From: JAIOTH01 sp964639335
GTDB taxonomy: Bacteria; Patescibacteriota; Patescibacteriia; UBA1558; S5-K13
Assembly (NCBI GenBank): GCA_964639335.1
Contig: CAZXCJ010000020.1
Location: 1 to 21,155 of the forward strand
Direction: 5' to 3'
DNA: 21,155 bases
This document shows positions 9,101-16,400 of the stretch, in pieces. Each line of letters starts with the position of its first letter. Positions within the stretch are counted from its first letter, which is position 1. Made by a program: the position numbers and the translations under genes. A model generated the notes under the pieces. The model ran no database searches. It saw only the letters and a list, made by a program, of their open reading frames with translations, and was not told where the DNA came from.

Positions 9101-12100
9101 GCGAAGCCAAACAAATACTAGAAACGATAATCAACGATTTTTCGACTGAAAAACTCAGCCGTTTTTTTCGTGAAAAAAGCCGGCAATTTGTTGCTCGCGA
9201 AGAAAGTTACGCACGCTATAACGATGATGATTTCAGAAATGGCATCAAACTGGGCGAGATTAACTTTCCGGATAATGACAGCTTGCTTGTTTGTGCTTTT
9301 GAAGTAAAAAAAGAATTGTCTGAGCGTACTGGTAAAAAAGCGCAGTATGATAAAGCCAAAGCAATTTTAAAAGCGACAGAAAATCAAACATATTCAGCCA
9401 GCATTTTTATTTTTTATGATGCCAATGGCAATTTTCGCTTTTCGCTTGTGTATCCTGAATCAATCGGCACTCGCCGGCAATGGAATAATTTTCGTAGGTT
9501 TACTTATTTTGTGGGAAACGACCTAACTAATAAAACTTTTCTTCAAAGAGTTGGTGAGGGTAATTTTGATTCGTTGGAAAATATGAAAGATTCGTTTTCG
9601 GTAGAAAAAGTGACTAAAAAATTCTTTGATGAATTTAGAAAGATATTTGACAAAACAAAACAAGAATTTGAGAAAACCAACAAAAACACAGTTTGCTTGT
9701 GGCTAAAAGATAAATACTCAGAAGATGATTATAAAGAGCAAATAAACAAATTTACTTTTACTTTTTTGGGGCGTATTATTTTTCTTTATTTCTTGCTTCG
9801 TAAGGGTTGGATAGAAAACCAAAAAGATTACATCAGAAAAATAGCAGAAGACAACACAAAATTAAATTTATATTTAAACATTTTCCAGCCTTTATTTTTT
9901 GAAGTATTCGCCAAAAAAGAGGACGAAAGAACTCGAGAAATAAAAAATCAATATAAGGACACCCCTTATCTCAATGGCGGACTTTTTGAACGAAGTGAAT
10001 TGGAAAGTGCAATGGATAAGTCGGGCATTTTTGTTTTTTTTAATGATGAATTCATTCGCGAAATAATTTTAAACTTTTTTGAGGCTTATAATTTTACCGT
10101 TGATGAAAATTCACCAGACGACCAGGAAATTTCAATTGATCCAGAAATGCTCGGCAAAGTATTTGAGAATACACTAGCAGAAGAAGAGCGAGGCAAAAAG
10201 GGCACTTTTTATACTCCAAGAGAAGTTGTTCATTTTATGGTTAAAGATTCATTGTGGCAATATTTGAAAAACGAAACCGATATTACCCCAGAGCTTATTC
10301 ACGAATTTATCTATCATGAAGATTTTGATTTAGACGCGTTGCCTAAGGATAAAATTCGCCAAATTGATTTGAAATTAGAAAATATTAAAATACTTGATCC
10401 GGCGGTTGGTTCAGCGGCTTTTCCAGTGGAGATGATGCAGGTTTTAGTAAAAATCCGTAAACGCCTTAATGTAAGGGTAGGAAAAAACGTCAACGAAGTT
10501 TCACTTAAAAAAGATTTTATCAAAAATAATTTATATGGCGTGGATATTGATCCGTCGGCAATTGAAATTGCCAAACTGCGCTTGTGGCTGGCCTTGATAG
10601 TGGACTATGAAAAATTCGAAGCCGAACCATTGCCAAATCTGGATTTTCAATTCCGAGTTGGTAATTCCTTGCAGGAAAAAATAGACGACATTGATATTTT
10701 TAAAGAAGATATTCTCAGACAGCAAGGATTTTTTAAAGATGAATCCGAATATGAAAAGATGAAAAGCAAAATGATTAGCATTAAAGACAAATTTTACATT
10801 GCCAGAAACGAAGCTGAAAAAAGAAAACTTAAAAAAGAATTTGACGACCTCGAACATAAATTAATACAGGCAGTATTAAAAAAATATAGCGATCAATTTG
10901 AATCGCAAATCGATAATGTTGGCACTTTGGTAAGAGAGCAAAAAAATGCAAAGATTCAAAAAGAAATTGAAAAAACATTAGAAAAGATTGCAAACATAGA
11001 ACAAAAGGTCAAAGACGGCACTTATAAATTATTTAAACCAGACTTTCATTTTTCCGAGGTTTTTGATCGCAAGAATAAAAATGGCGAAAAAATTGGCGGT
11101 TTTGATATTGTCATTGGCAATCCGCCGTATGGCGTTAAGGTGGAAGATAATATTAAAAAATGGCACTGTCTGGGAAGCAAGGATAGCTATGGTGTTTTTA
11201 TTTCAACTGCCCTTAAAAGATTTTTAAAGCCCGGCGGAGTTTTGTCTTATATTGTTTCTGACACTTGGCTTACTATTAAGACACACAAACCTTTGCGCGA
11301 GCAAGTTTTAGCAAAACAACTGCATAAAATTGTCCGCGTGCATCAAGATTGCTTTGAAGCGACTGTTAATGCTTGCGTAATGAGCTTGACCAACAGTCCG
11401 GACAATAATAGCAAATTGCTTACCGCTGATCTGACTAATATCTCTACTCGCAAAGAGGTTGAAGAAATGCGAAGCAAGCTGTATCATTTGGCGGATTTTA
11501 TCGGTCAATCCACCCCAAAATTCGCGGTTTATGAATATAATCAGGATTTAATCAAAACTAATTCCAATATTCCGATTTTCGTCGGCAGTCCGAAATTGTT
11601 TGCGTTGATGAATAACACGACTTGTCAGACGCAAGAAAAGGAAATTGAAGGGAAAACTGTAAAAGTTAGGCAGATAAAACTTAATAGTAAAACCATTGCA
11701 TTGGTGAGGTTCGGCGATATTGCGGAAATTCGTCAAGGATTGGCAACTGGCGATAACCATTCTTATCTTTTTCAAAATCCGCAGGCGCGCGGAAGTTATA
11801 AAAGCATTGTTGAATATAAAAAATATCTTTTAACCGGAAGAGATTTGAAAAAAATAGCCATGAACGACAATTTGCGTTTAAAAATCATTGAAAAAGGATT
11901 CCATAAATCAAAAAATGAAAAGATTTTTGACGAAAATTTGTGGTTTGACGGCAGATATATTGTGCCCTATGACAAAGGTGGCGAAAGCGACACCGAAACT
12001 GGCTGGCTACCAAATTATTATGTGCCGACTAATTATTTTATTGACTGGAGTCAACAAGCGATAAAGCGAATGAAAACTCTCACAATTGGTCAACGCGATG

Positions 12101-12624
12101 GGACGAGCCGAATGGAAGTTGCTGGTGTATTTAGAAATACCGGGTATTATTTTAAAAAAGGTATTACTTTTTCTATTACCGGGATATATGCGCCATCGTT
12201 TAGAATGAATTCAATAGGCATTTTTGATGTAAAAGGTTCTTTTATCAAGCCACCATTTAATACGAAATTCGTATTAGGAATATTAACATCAAAAATTATA
12301 AAAATTATTTCAAAATTATTTATTTATAATTGCGTTGATATGCAGGTCGATGCTATAAAAGAAATTCCTTTTTGTGTCTTGGAAGACGAAAAAACATCTA
12401 AATTAGTAAGCCAAATTATAGAAAAACAAAAACAAAATCCCCGTTATGATTATATGAGCAATGAGCAAAAAGAAATTGATAAATTGGTTTATGAAATGTA
12501 TGGATTAAATCGTGATGATATTCGTGAAGTAGAATATTGGTATGCTCGTAGATATCCAAAATTAGCGAGGTTTTGCGATATTGATCAAACAAACCAAAGC
12601 CCGCGAATACGAAAATCAAATTGA
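9097..12624 (+). CDS. N6-adenine DNA methylase with nuclease-like N-terminus and specificity domain
   Basis: A 1175-aa Eco57I/type IIG-like protein. The N-terminus carries a PD-(D/E)XK-like pattern: D59/D61, E69-V-K71, then Q83 (FPDND ... FEVKK ... AQYDKA). Motif X is GTFYTPREVVHF (about 368-379). The AdoMet loop is DPAVGSAAF from D434, followed by LYGVDIDPSAIEIAKLRLWL. The catalytic NPPY is residues 675-678, typical of N6-adenine methylation. Residues about 850-1110 are a TaqI-like target-recognition region. The tail has IDKLVYEMYGLNRDDIREVE, a C-terminal signature of these methylases. The start overlaps the helicase stop by four bases. It should methylate host DNA and direct target choice for the complex. 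The last residues (IDQTNQSPRIRKSN) are out of frame with a second tail motif that continues in another frame, suggesting a frameshift or recombination scar at the 3' end. Confidence 0.87.
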   Translation: MSEAKQILETIINDFSTEKLSRFFREKSRQFVAREESYARYNDDDFRNGIKLGEINFPDNDSLLVCAFEVKKELSERTGKKAQYDKAKAILKATENQTYSASIFIFYDANGNFRFSLVYPESIGTRRQWNNFRRFTYFVGNDLTNKTFLQRVGEGNFDSLENMKDSFSVEKVTKKFFDEFRKIFDKTKQEFEKTNKNTVCLWLKDKYSEDDYKEQINKFTFTFLGRIIFLYFLLRKGWIENQKDYIRKIAEDNTKLNLYLNIFQPLFFEVFAKKEDERTREIKNQYKDTPYLNGGLFERSELESAMDKSGIFVFFNDEFIREIILNFFEAYNFTVDENSPDDQEISIDPEMLGKVFENTLAEEERGKKGTFYTPREVVHFMVKDSLWQYLKNETDITPELIHEFIYHEDFDLDALPKDKIRQIDLKLENIKILDPAVGSAAFPVEMMQVLVKIRKRLNVRVGKNVNEVSLKKDFIKNNLYGVDIDPSAIEIAKLRLWLALIVDYEKFEAEPLPNLDFQFRVGNSLQEKIDDIDIFKEDILRQQGFFKDESEYEKMKSKMISIKDKFYIARNEAEKRKLKKEFDDLEHKLIQAVLKKYSDQFESQIDNVGTLVREQKNAKIQKEIEKTLEKIANIEQKVKDGTYKLFKPDFHFSEVFDRKNKNGEKIGGFDIVIGNPPYGVKVEDNIKKWHCLGSKDSYGVFISTALKRFLKPGGVLSYIVSDTWLTIKTHKPLREQVLAKQLHKIVRVHQDCFEATVNACVMSLTNSPDNNSKLLTADLTNISTRKEVEEMRSKLYHLADFIGQSTPKFAVYEYNQDLIKTNSNIPIFVGSPKLFALMNNTTCQTQEKEIEGKTVKVRQIKLNSKTIALVRFGDIAEIRQGLATGDNHSYLFQNPQARGSYKSIVEYKKYLLTGRDLKKIAMNDNLRLKIIEKGFHKSKNEKIFDENLWFDGRYIVPYDKGGESDTETGWLPNYYVPTNYFIDWSQQAIKRMKTLTIGQRDGTSRMEVAGVFRNTGYYFKKGITFSITGIYAPSFRMNSIGIFDVKGSFIKPPFNTKFVLGILTSKIIKIISKLFIYNCVDMQVDAIKEIPFCVLEDEKTSKLVSQIIEKQKQNPRYDYMSNEQKEIDKLVYEMYGLNRDDIREVEYWYARRYPKLARFCDIDQTNQSPRIRKSN

Positions 12625-12688
12625 TCAGCTTGTTTATAAACTCTACAATCTCACGCCGGAGGAGATTGGGGTTGTGGAAAAAAATTAA
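12566..12688 (+). pseudogene. Out-of-frame second methylase C-terminal tail
   Basis: In the +1 frame relative to the methylase, the stretch open between stops at 12563 and 12686 reads ILIKQTKAREYENQIDQL followed by VYKLYNLTPEEIGVVEKN. This is the same signature (IDxLVYxLYxLTxEEIxxVE) as the in-frame tail ending near 12528. It has no ATG start and overlaps the methylase 3' end. It is either the original end of the gene after a frameshift near 12575, or a fragment of another methylase gene left by recombination. Confidence 0.6.
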
Positions 12689-12690
12689 CA

Positions 12691-12717
12691 AAATCCCGTT
12701 TGCTATTGACGGGATTT
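12691..12717. terminator. Hairpin at end of methylase unit
   Basis: A perfect 9-bp stem, AAATCCCGT (12691-12699) with ACGGGATTT (12709-12717), with a 9-base loop. On the plus strand only a weak AAAT follows; on the minus strand a T-rich run follows. The downstream promoter -35 begins inside its loop and 3' arm, so termination and initiation signals overlap. Confidence 0.5.
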
Positions 12718-12734
12718 AAATCGTCTGATATTAT
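12706..12734 (+). promoter_or_regulatory. Promoter of the S24 repressor gene
   Basis: TTGACG (12706-12711) and TATTAT (12729-12734) are separated by 17 bases. The start of transcription would be near 12741. An imperfect dyad, TTATAAGCTATCATAA, lies just downstream around 12744-12759, where a self-repressing operator would be expected. The dyad is weak and the operator call is speculative. Confidence 0.55.
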
Positions 12735-12764
12735 GTAAATGGTTATAAGCTATCATAAAATAAT

Positions 12765-13415
12765 ATGAATAAAGAATTAACACAAAAACAATTAAAAGTT
12801 TTTTCTGCAATCAAAGAATTTATAAGCAAAAAAGGATTTTCGCCTACTTTTGAGGAATTAAGAAAATTACTTGCAAAAAAAGGAATGAAACTAAAGAGCA
12901 ACAATAGTTTAGTTCAATATATTAGTGTATTGGAAGAAAGAGGGTTTGTGCAAAATTTTAAGAAGGTAAGAGGTATAAGATTATTAAACGAATCGGTTAA
13001 AAATTTTATTGCTGTACCGTTATTAGGAAACGCAAATTGTGGCGAGGCTTTAAGTTTCGCCGATGATTATATTGAAGATTACATCAATATTTCTAAAGAA
13101 TATATTAAAGAAAACCAAAATGATTATTTTTTTGTTAAGGCAGTGGGTGACAGTATGAATAAGTCAAAGATTGATAATGGCGATCTGGTATTAGTAAAAA
13201 AACTACAAGAAAAACCACAATTTGGTAATATTGTTGTAGTTGCTATAAACGGATTAGGAATAATTAAAAAATTTCAAGAAATTAATGGAGTGCCAGTTTT
13301 GCTACCTAATTCTACAAATACAAAACATCAACCAATAATTTTACACTCTGAAGATCAAATCAATATTTGCGGTAAGATTGAAAGAGTGTTTAATTTTTCA
13401 GCTATGGAAAAATAA
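12765..13415 (+). CDS. S24-family autocleaving repressor (LexA/CI-like)
   Basis: A 216-aa repressor with a LexA layout. Residues 1-70 form a winged-helix DNA-binding domain (LTQKQLKVFSAIKEFISKKGFSPTFEELRKLL ... LEERGFV). The S24 peptidase domain follows. The cleavage site is PLLGNANCGEAL with Cys92-Gly93; Cys-Gly is used by UmuD and phage P22 repressor, while LexA uses Ala-Gly. The nucleophile is Ser130 (VGDSMNKSKIDNGD) and the general base Lys168 (GLGIIKKF); the 38-residue spacing fits LexA. It has its own promoter directly after the methylase gene. It could be the cell's SOS repressor or a local damage-responsive switch for the neighbouring nuclease genes; the position favours the latter only weakly. 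All catalytic residues are present. Confidence 0.87.
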   Translation: MNKELTQKQLKVFSAIKEFISKKGFSPTFEELRKLLAKKGMKLKSNNSLVQYISVLEERGFVQNFKKVRGIRLLNESVKNFIAVPLLGNANCGEALSFADDYIEDYINISKEYIKENQNDYFFVKAVGDSMNKSKIDNGDLVLVKKLQEKPQFGNIVVVAINGLGIIKKFQEINGVPVLLPNSTNTKHQPIILHSEDQINICGKIERVFNFSAMEK

Positions 13416-13478
13416 GTCGGATTTTCCTAAGGTTGATTTTAATAATTAAGACCGAAAGGTTGTTAAAAGGGAAACTAT

Positions 13479-13754
13479 ATGACAGAATTTTACAGATTTC
13501 CAGAAGATATAAATAAAGCACCAAATTCTGAAGGAGTTTATCTGTTATCAAAGAATGCTTTAGAAAGTGGAATTGTTTATGCTGGCAGAGCTGATGATCT
13601 TAATCAAAGATTGTCACAACATCCAGACCCAGAAAACCCTTGTCTCCAAAAGAAAGATATAAGTTATTTCGCTTATGAAGTAACTAGTAATTCTGAAAGT
13701 AGGGAGCAGGAATTGATCGATAAGTACGATCCAGAATGTAATCGTACTAACTAA
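13479..13754 (+). CDS. Minimal GIY-YIG nuclease-like protein (copy 1)
   Basis: A 91-aa protein that is just one GIY-YIG fold. EGVYLL supplies the GIY strand (G19-V20-Y21), IVYAGRADDLNQRLSQH the YIG strand (Y34-A35-G36) with R37 and R44, and SREQELIDKYDPECN the conserved Glu (E76 or E78) and final Asn (N88). No DNA-binding domain is attached, unlike UvrC or homing endonucleases. A good Shine-Dalgarno (AAGGGA) precedes the ATG. It lies 63 bases after the repressor gene and may be co-transcribed with it. A second protein of the same fold follows, with only limited residue identity. Function is unknown; tiny GIY-YIG proteins of this kind are mostly uncharacterised. Confidence 0.75.
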   Translation: MTEFYRFPEDINKAPNSEGVYLLSKNALESGIVYAGRADDLNQRLSQHPDPENPCLQKKDISYFAYEVTSNSESREQELIDKYDPECNRTN

Positions 13755-13766
13755 AAAAGAACGGCT

Positions 13767-13796
13767 TGAGCGTGTGATAAAGTCTATCCACGCTCA
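13767..13796 (+). other. GC-rich hairpin between GIY-YIG genes
   Basis: TGAGCGTG (13767-13774) pairs perfectly with CACGCTCA (13789-13796); the loop contains a further GATA/TATC pairing. There is no T run, so it is not a standard terminator. It could be a processing or attenuation hairpin, or a protein-binding dyad between the paired genes. Confidence 0.45.
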
Positions 13797-13838
13797 GTCG
13801 TCCTTCTCACTAATTTAATTATAACCCAATTAAATCAT

Positions 13839-14111
13839 ATGTCAAAATTAACTAAAAAAATAAGGCCAACCGAAAATAATTTATCACAAATTCCAAATCA
13901 ATCAGGAGTATATTTGTTATATAGAGGTGATTCAGATCCTTATGTCGGAAGTGCTGAAGCAGGCAGATTACAAGAAAGAATAAAAGAGCAAATAAACCAA
14001 AAAAGAGGAATAACAAGCATAAAATATAAACCGACAACAAGCAAACGGGAGGCATTGGATTTAGAGAAAAAATATAGAGATAAATATAATCCTGATCAAA
14101 AATATATTTGA
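13839..14111 (+). CDS. Minimal GIY-YIG nuclease-like protein (copy 2)
   Basis: A 90-aa single GIY-YIG domain. SGVYLLYRG gives G23-V24-Y25, DPYVGSAEAGRLQERIKE gives Y35-V36-G37 with R47, and REALDLEKKYRDKYNP the conserved Glu (E71 or E76). It shares the fold and the KYNP/KYDP tail with the protein encoded 85 bases upstream but is clearly diverged, so this is an old duplication or two separate acquisitions. The start lacks an obvious Shine-Dalgarno. A terminator-like hairpin follows the gene. Function unknown; it may act with the upstream copy as a heterodimer, which is speculation. Confidence 0.72.
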   Translation: MSKLTKKIRPTENNLSQIPNQSGVYLLYRGDSDPYVGSAEAGRLQERIKEQINQKRGITSIKYKPTTSKREALDLEKKYRDKYNPDQKYI

Positions 14112-14120
14112 GAATGATAC

Positions 14121-14166
14121 GCCAAGCAGTGAAAACAAAAAATCAATTTTCACGGCGATTTTTGTT
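14121..14166 (+). terminator. Probable terminator after GIY-YIG copy 2
   Basis: GTGAAAA (14129-14135) pairs with TTTTCAC (14147-14153), extended by GCC/GGC with a bulge, followed by ATTTTTG. The U tract is short and interrupted, so the call is moderate. Confidence 0.5.
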
Positions 14167-14189
14167 ACAATAAAACCATTAACAAATAA

Positions 14190-14330
14190 AATCAAATCCT
14201 AAAAAAGAAAAAAGACAATCCGGAAGCGGATATAACGGATTTGGAGAAAAAAATTGATGAGATGGTTTATGAGCTTTATGGATTAACAGAGGAAGAGGTT
14301 AAGATTGTTGAAGAGAGTTTTAAAAAATAA
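14190..14330 (+). pseudogene. Orphan C-terminal fragment of a methylase gene
   Basis: A stretch without a start codon, opening right after a TAA at 14187, encodes about 46 residues: NQILKKKKDNPEADITDLEK then KIDEMVYELYGLTEEEVKIVEE and a stop at 14328. This is the standard tail of type IIG/Eco57I-like methylases and resembles the ends of the methylase 1.5-2 kb upstream. Nothing of the methylase body precedes it. It is the remnant of a lost or displaced methylase gene. Confidence 0.65.
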
Positions 14331-14355
14331 TTTTACTTAAACTTAAAAAAATAAT

Positions 14356-15573
14356 ATGCAAGATATTATATGCCCGCATTGTAAAAAAGCTTTCAAAGTC
14401 GATGAAGCCGGATTTGCAGATATACTTAAGCAAGTTCGCGACCATCAGTTTGAGAAAGAATTACATGAGCGGTTAGAAATAGCAGAAAGAGAGAAATCCA
14501 ATGCCGTCAAACTCGCCGAGTCTAATCTTAAAAATACCTTACAAGAGGAATTTGCAAAAAAAGAATCCGAAATTGCCGAAATGAGGTCAAAGATTGACAA
14601 AGCAGAAGTCGAGAAAAAACTCACCGTCACGGAAGCGGTTAAAAAAATCGAAAAGGAGCGTGATGGTCTCGTCAGCGAGCTGAAAAGTAAAGAGACCGAG
14701 AAACAACTATTTGAAAAATCCATACAAGAGCAGTTTTCCGCGAAGCTTAAAACCAAAGATGACATCATCAAAATGAAAGACGAAGAAATTGCGCTTCGTA
14801 AAGATATGAAATTGAAACTCAGCACCAAAATGGTCGGAGAAACTTTAGAGCAACATTGTGAAGTTGAATTCAACAAACTTAGAGCTACCGCTTTTCAAAA
14901 TGCGTACTTTGAAAAAGACAATGACTCCAAAACTGGCAGTAAAGGTGATTATATTTATCGCGAAATTGATGAGGCTGGCAATGAAATAATTTCCATAATG
15001 TTCGAAATGAAAAATGAAAGTGATGAGACTGCTACAAAGAAAAGAAACGAAGATTTTTTTCGCAAACTTGATAAAGATCGTACAGAAAAGAAATGTGAAT
15101 ATGCTATTCTTGTTTCACTTTTGGAGGACGAAAATGAACTATACAACACTGGTATTGTCGATGTTTTTCATAAATATCCAAAAATGTATGTAGTTCGCCC
15201 ACAATTTTTCATTCCCATAATAACATTGCTACGCAATGCAGCTATGAATTCTATGAAATATAAATCAAAGTTAGCTGTAGTAAAAGCACAGAATATTGAT
15301 GTAACTAACTTCGAAGATCAGCTCAATGACTTTCGTGACTCGTTTGGTCGTAACTATCGACTAGCCTCTGAAAAATTCAAAACTGCTATCGATAATATTG
15401 ACAAATCTATTACCCAGCTACAGAAAACAAAAGAAAACCTCCTGCGATCTGAAGACAATTTAAGAATTGCAAACAATAAAGCAGATGAACTAACAGTTAA
15501 AAAATTGATTCGTGGTAATCCTACTATGACAGCTAAGTTTTCGGAACTTTCCGATACTGATAAACCAATATAA
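14356..15573 (+). CDS. DUF2130 coiled-coil protein, possible nuclease core
   Basis: A 405-aa protein. The N-terminus has CPHCKKAF (C6, C9), half of a zinc-knuckle motif. Residues about 25-150 form a long charged coiled coil rich in Glu and Lys. Residues about 155-330 are the DUF2130 core: GETLEQHCEVEFN, GSKGDYIYRE (D198), ISIMFEMKNE (E217-M-K219), then KKRNEDFFRKLDKDR. The Glu helix, D198 and E217-x-K219 are arranged as in PD-(D/E)XK nucleases, but I have not verified that link. A second helical region (about 330-390) closes the protein. It has its own terminator and follows the defence-like genes. Its role is unknown; recognition of the family is confident. Confidence 0.75.
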   Translation: MQDIICPHCKKAFKVDEAGFADILKQVRDHQFEKELHERLEIAEREKSNAVKLAESNLKNTLQEEFAKKESEIAEMRSKIDKAEVEKKLTVTEAVKKIEKERDGLVSELKSKETEKQLFEKSIQEQFSAKLKTKDDIIKMKDEEIALRKDMKLKLSTKMVGETLEQHCEVEFNKLRATAFQNAYFEKDNDSKTGSKGDYIYREIDEAGNEIISIMFEMKNESDETATKKRNEDFFRKLDKDRTEKKCEYAILVSLLEDENELYNTGIVDVFHKYPKMYVVRPQFFIPIITLLRNAAMNSMKYKSKLAVVKAQNIDVTNFEDQLNDFRDSFGRNYRLASEKFKTAIDNIDKSITQLQKTKENLLRSEDNLRIANNKADELTVKKLIRGNPTMTAKFSELSDTDKPI

Positions 15574-15609
15574 ATTCAAAGGTAAATCATTAAAATAATT
15601 TTTTCAAAG

Positions 15610-15635
15610 ATCACTTCTAATGAGGTGATTTTTTT
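15610..15635 (+). terminator. Terminator of DUF2130 gene
   Basis: ATCACTT (15610-15616) pairs with AGGTGAT (15623-15629), including one G-U pair, around a 6-base loop, followed by T's to 15635. Confidence 0.75.
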
Positions 15636-15662
15636 GTTTACCTTTCAAAAATATGTTATAAT
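15634..15662 (+). promoter_or_regulatory. Promoter upstream of SAM riboswitch
   Basis: A perfect -10 TATAAT (15657-15662) with TTGTTT (15634-15639) as -35 at 17-base spacing. The start would be near 15669, about 20 bases before the P1 helix of the riboswitch. Confidence 0.55.
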
Positions 15663-15685
15663 AACAGTATTAACAACTGAATAAG

Positions 15686-15794
15686 TATTTATCAAGAGTG
15701 GTGATGAGAGAAATGGCTCAATGACTCACCCAGCAACCCTTAAGCTAACGACTTAAGAAGGTGCTAAATCCATTCCCTCTGGGGAAGATAAAAA
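15686..15794 (+). ncRNA. SAM-I (S-box)-type riboswitch aptamer
   Basis: Matches the S-box core in order: P1 TTTATC/GATAAA (15688-15693 with 15787-15792), AAGAG, GGTGA/TCACC of P2, GGCTCAATGA, CAGCAACC, P3 CTTAAG/CTTAAG (15739-15744 with 15752-15757), GGTGCTAAATCC, P4 TTCCC/GGGAA with a short loop, and AGAT closing P1. A terminator follows at 15815. GGGGAAGA (15781-15788), which contains the 3' strands of P4 and P1, can alternatively pair with TCTTTCCC (15817-15824), the 5' arm of the terminator. SAM binding would therefore stabilise the aptamer and permit termination (gene OFF). The family is confident; it might be a SAM-I/SAM-IV variant. Confidence 0.88.
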
Positions 15795-15814
15795 TTGTTA
15801 TTTTTTTAATTCTT

Positions 15815-15842
15815 ACTCTTTCCCTTTGGAAGGAGTTTTTTT
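15815..15842 (+). terminator. Riboswitch-controlled intrinsic terminator
   Basis: ACTCTTTCC (15815-15823) pairs with GGAAGGAGT (15828-15836), nine pairs including one G-U, with a CTTT loop and a T run to 15842. It sits between the SAM aptamer and the gene start, and its 5' arm is the target of the alternative antiterminator pairing. Confidence 0.85.
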
Positions 15843-15871
15843 AATTAATAAAAAAGAAAGGAAACAAAATT

Positions 15872-16324
15872 ATGGAATTAAACAAAAATGAATCAATTGA
15901 TAAAAAATTAAATGGTTTCGTAGGTTATGTTCCCTACAAATTAATAGTAGAGAAAAAACCAGAACTATCTGTTTTTCCACTTAATGTTCTAATGGCTAGA
16001 TACACTATGAGAGAGGGTGCTAAAGTTCTAGCTAATGTTCTCTATGAACCAGATTTATCTAGTTTTAAAGTCAATGACGACAAAACTATTAGTATGAATT
16101 ATCCTAACCGTTATGATAAAAAATACTATTTAAAAATGATCATAGGTAAAGATTATAAGTTTAGAGAGTGTATAAAATACAAAGATGATAAAAATATAGG
16201 AAGAACCCATGGAATTATAGATATTAAAGATGAAAAGAAAAGTTGGCATATGTTTTTTCACCATTTAGCTTTGTTGGGTTTAGATAATGGAGAACATTGT
16301 TCATTTTTAAATCTTGAATCTTAA
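15872..16324 (+). CDS. Unrecognised 150-aa protein under SAM riboswitch control
   Basis: No family recognised. The 150-aa protein is basic, soluble-looking, with no signal peptide or membrane segment. Visible features are KLNGFVGYVPYKLIVEKKPELSVFPLN near the N-terminus (cited in part as GFVGYVPYKLIV), NYPNRYDKKYYLKMIIGKDYK in the middle, and a His/Trp-rich end (SWHMFFHHLALLGLDNGEHC) with two cysteines, C127-free but one in RECIKY and one in GEHC. A strong Shine-Dalgarno (AAAGGA) precedes the ATG. Because it directly follows a SAM-I riboswitch and terminator, it should be made when SAM is scarce. Known S-box genes encode methionine/SAM synthesis, transport or sulfur recycling; this protein resembles none that I know. 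A binding or salvage role tied to methionine or SAM is inference from regulation alone. Confidence 0.7.
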   Translation: MELNKNESIDKKLNGFVGYVPYKLIVEKKPELSVFPLNVLMARYTMREGAKVLANVLYEPDLSSFKVNDDKTISMNYPNRYDKKYYLKMIIGKDYKFRECIKYKDDKNIGRTHGIIDIKDEKKSWHMFFHHLALLGLDNGEHCSFLNLES

Positions 16325-16400
16325 ATATTCTGTTTGCTAAAGATAACTCTTAATACTACAATTAAAGTATCTATTAAATATTAATTAAAAAAATAAATTT

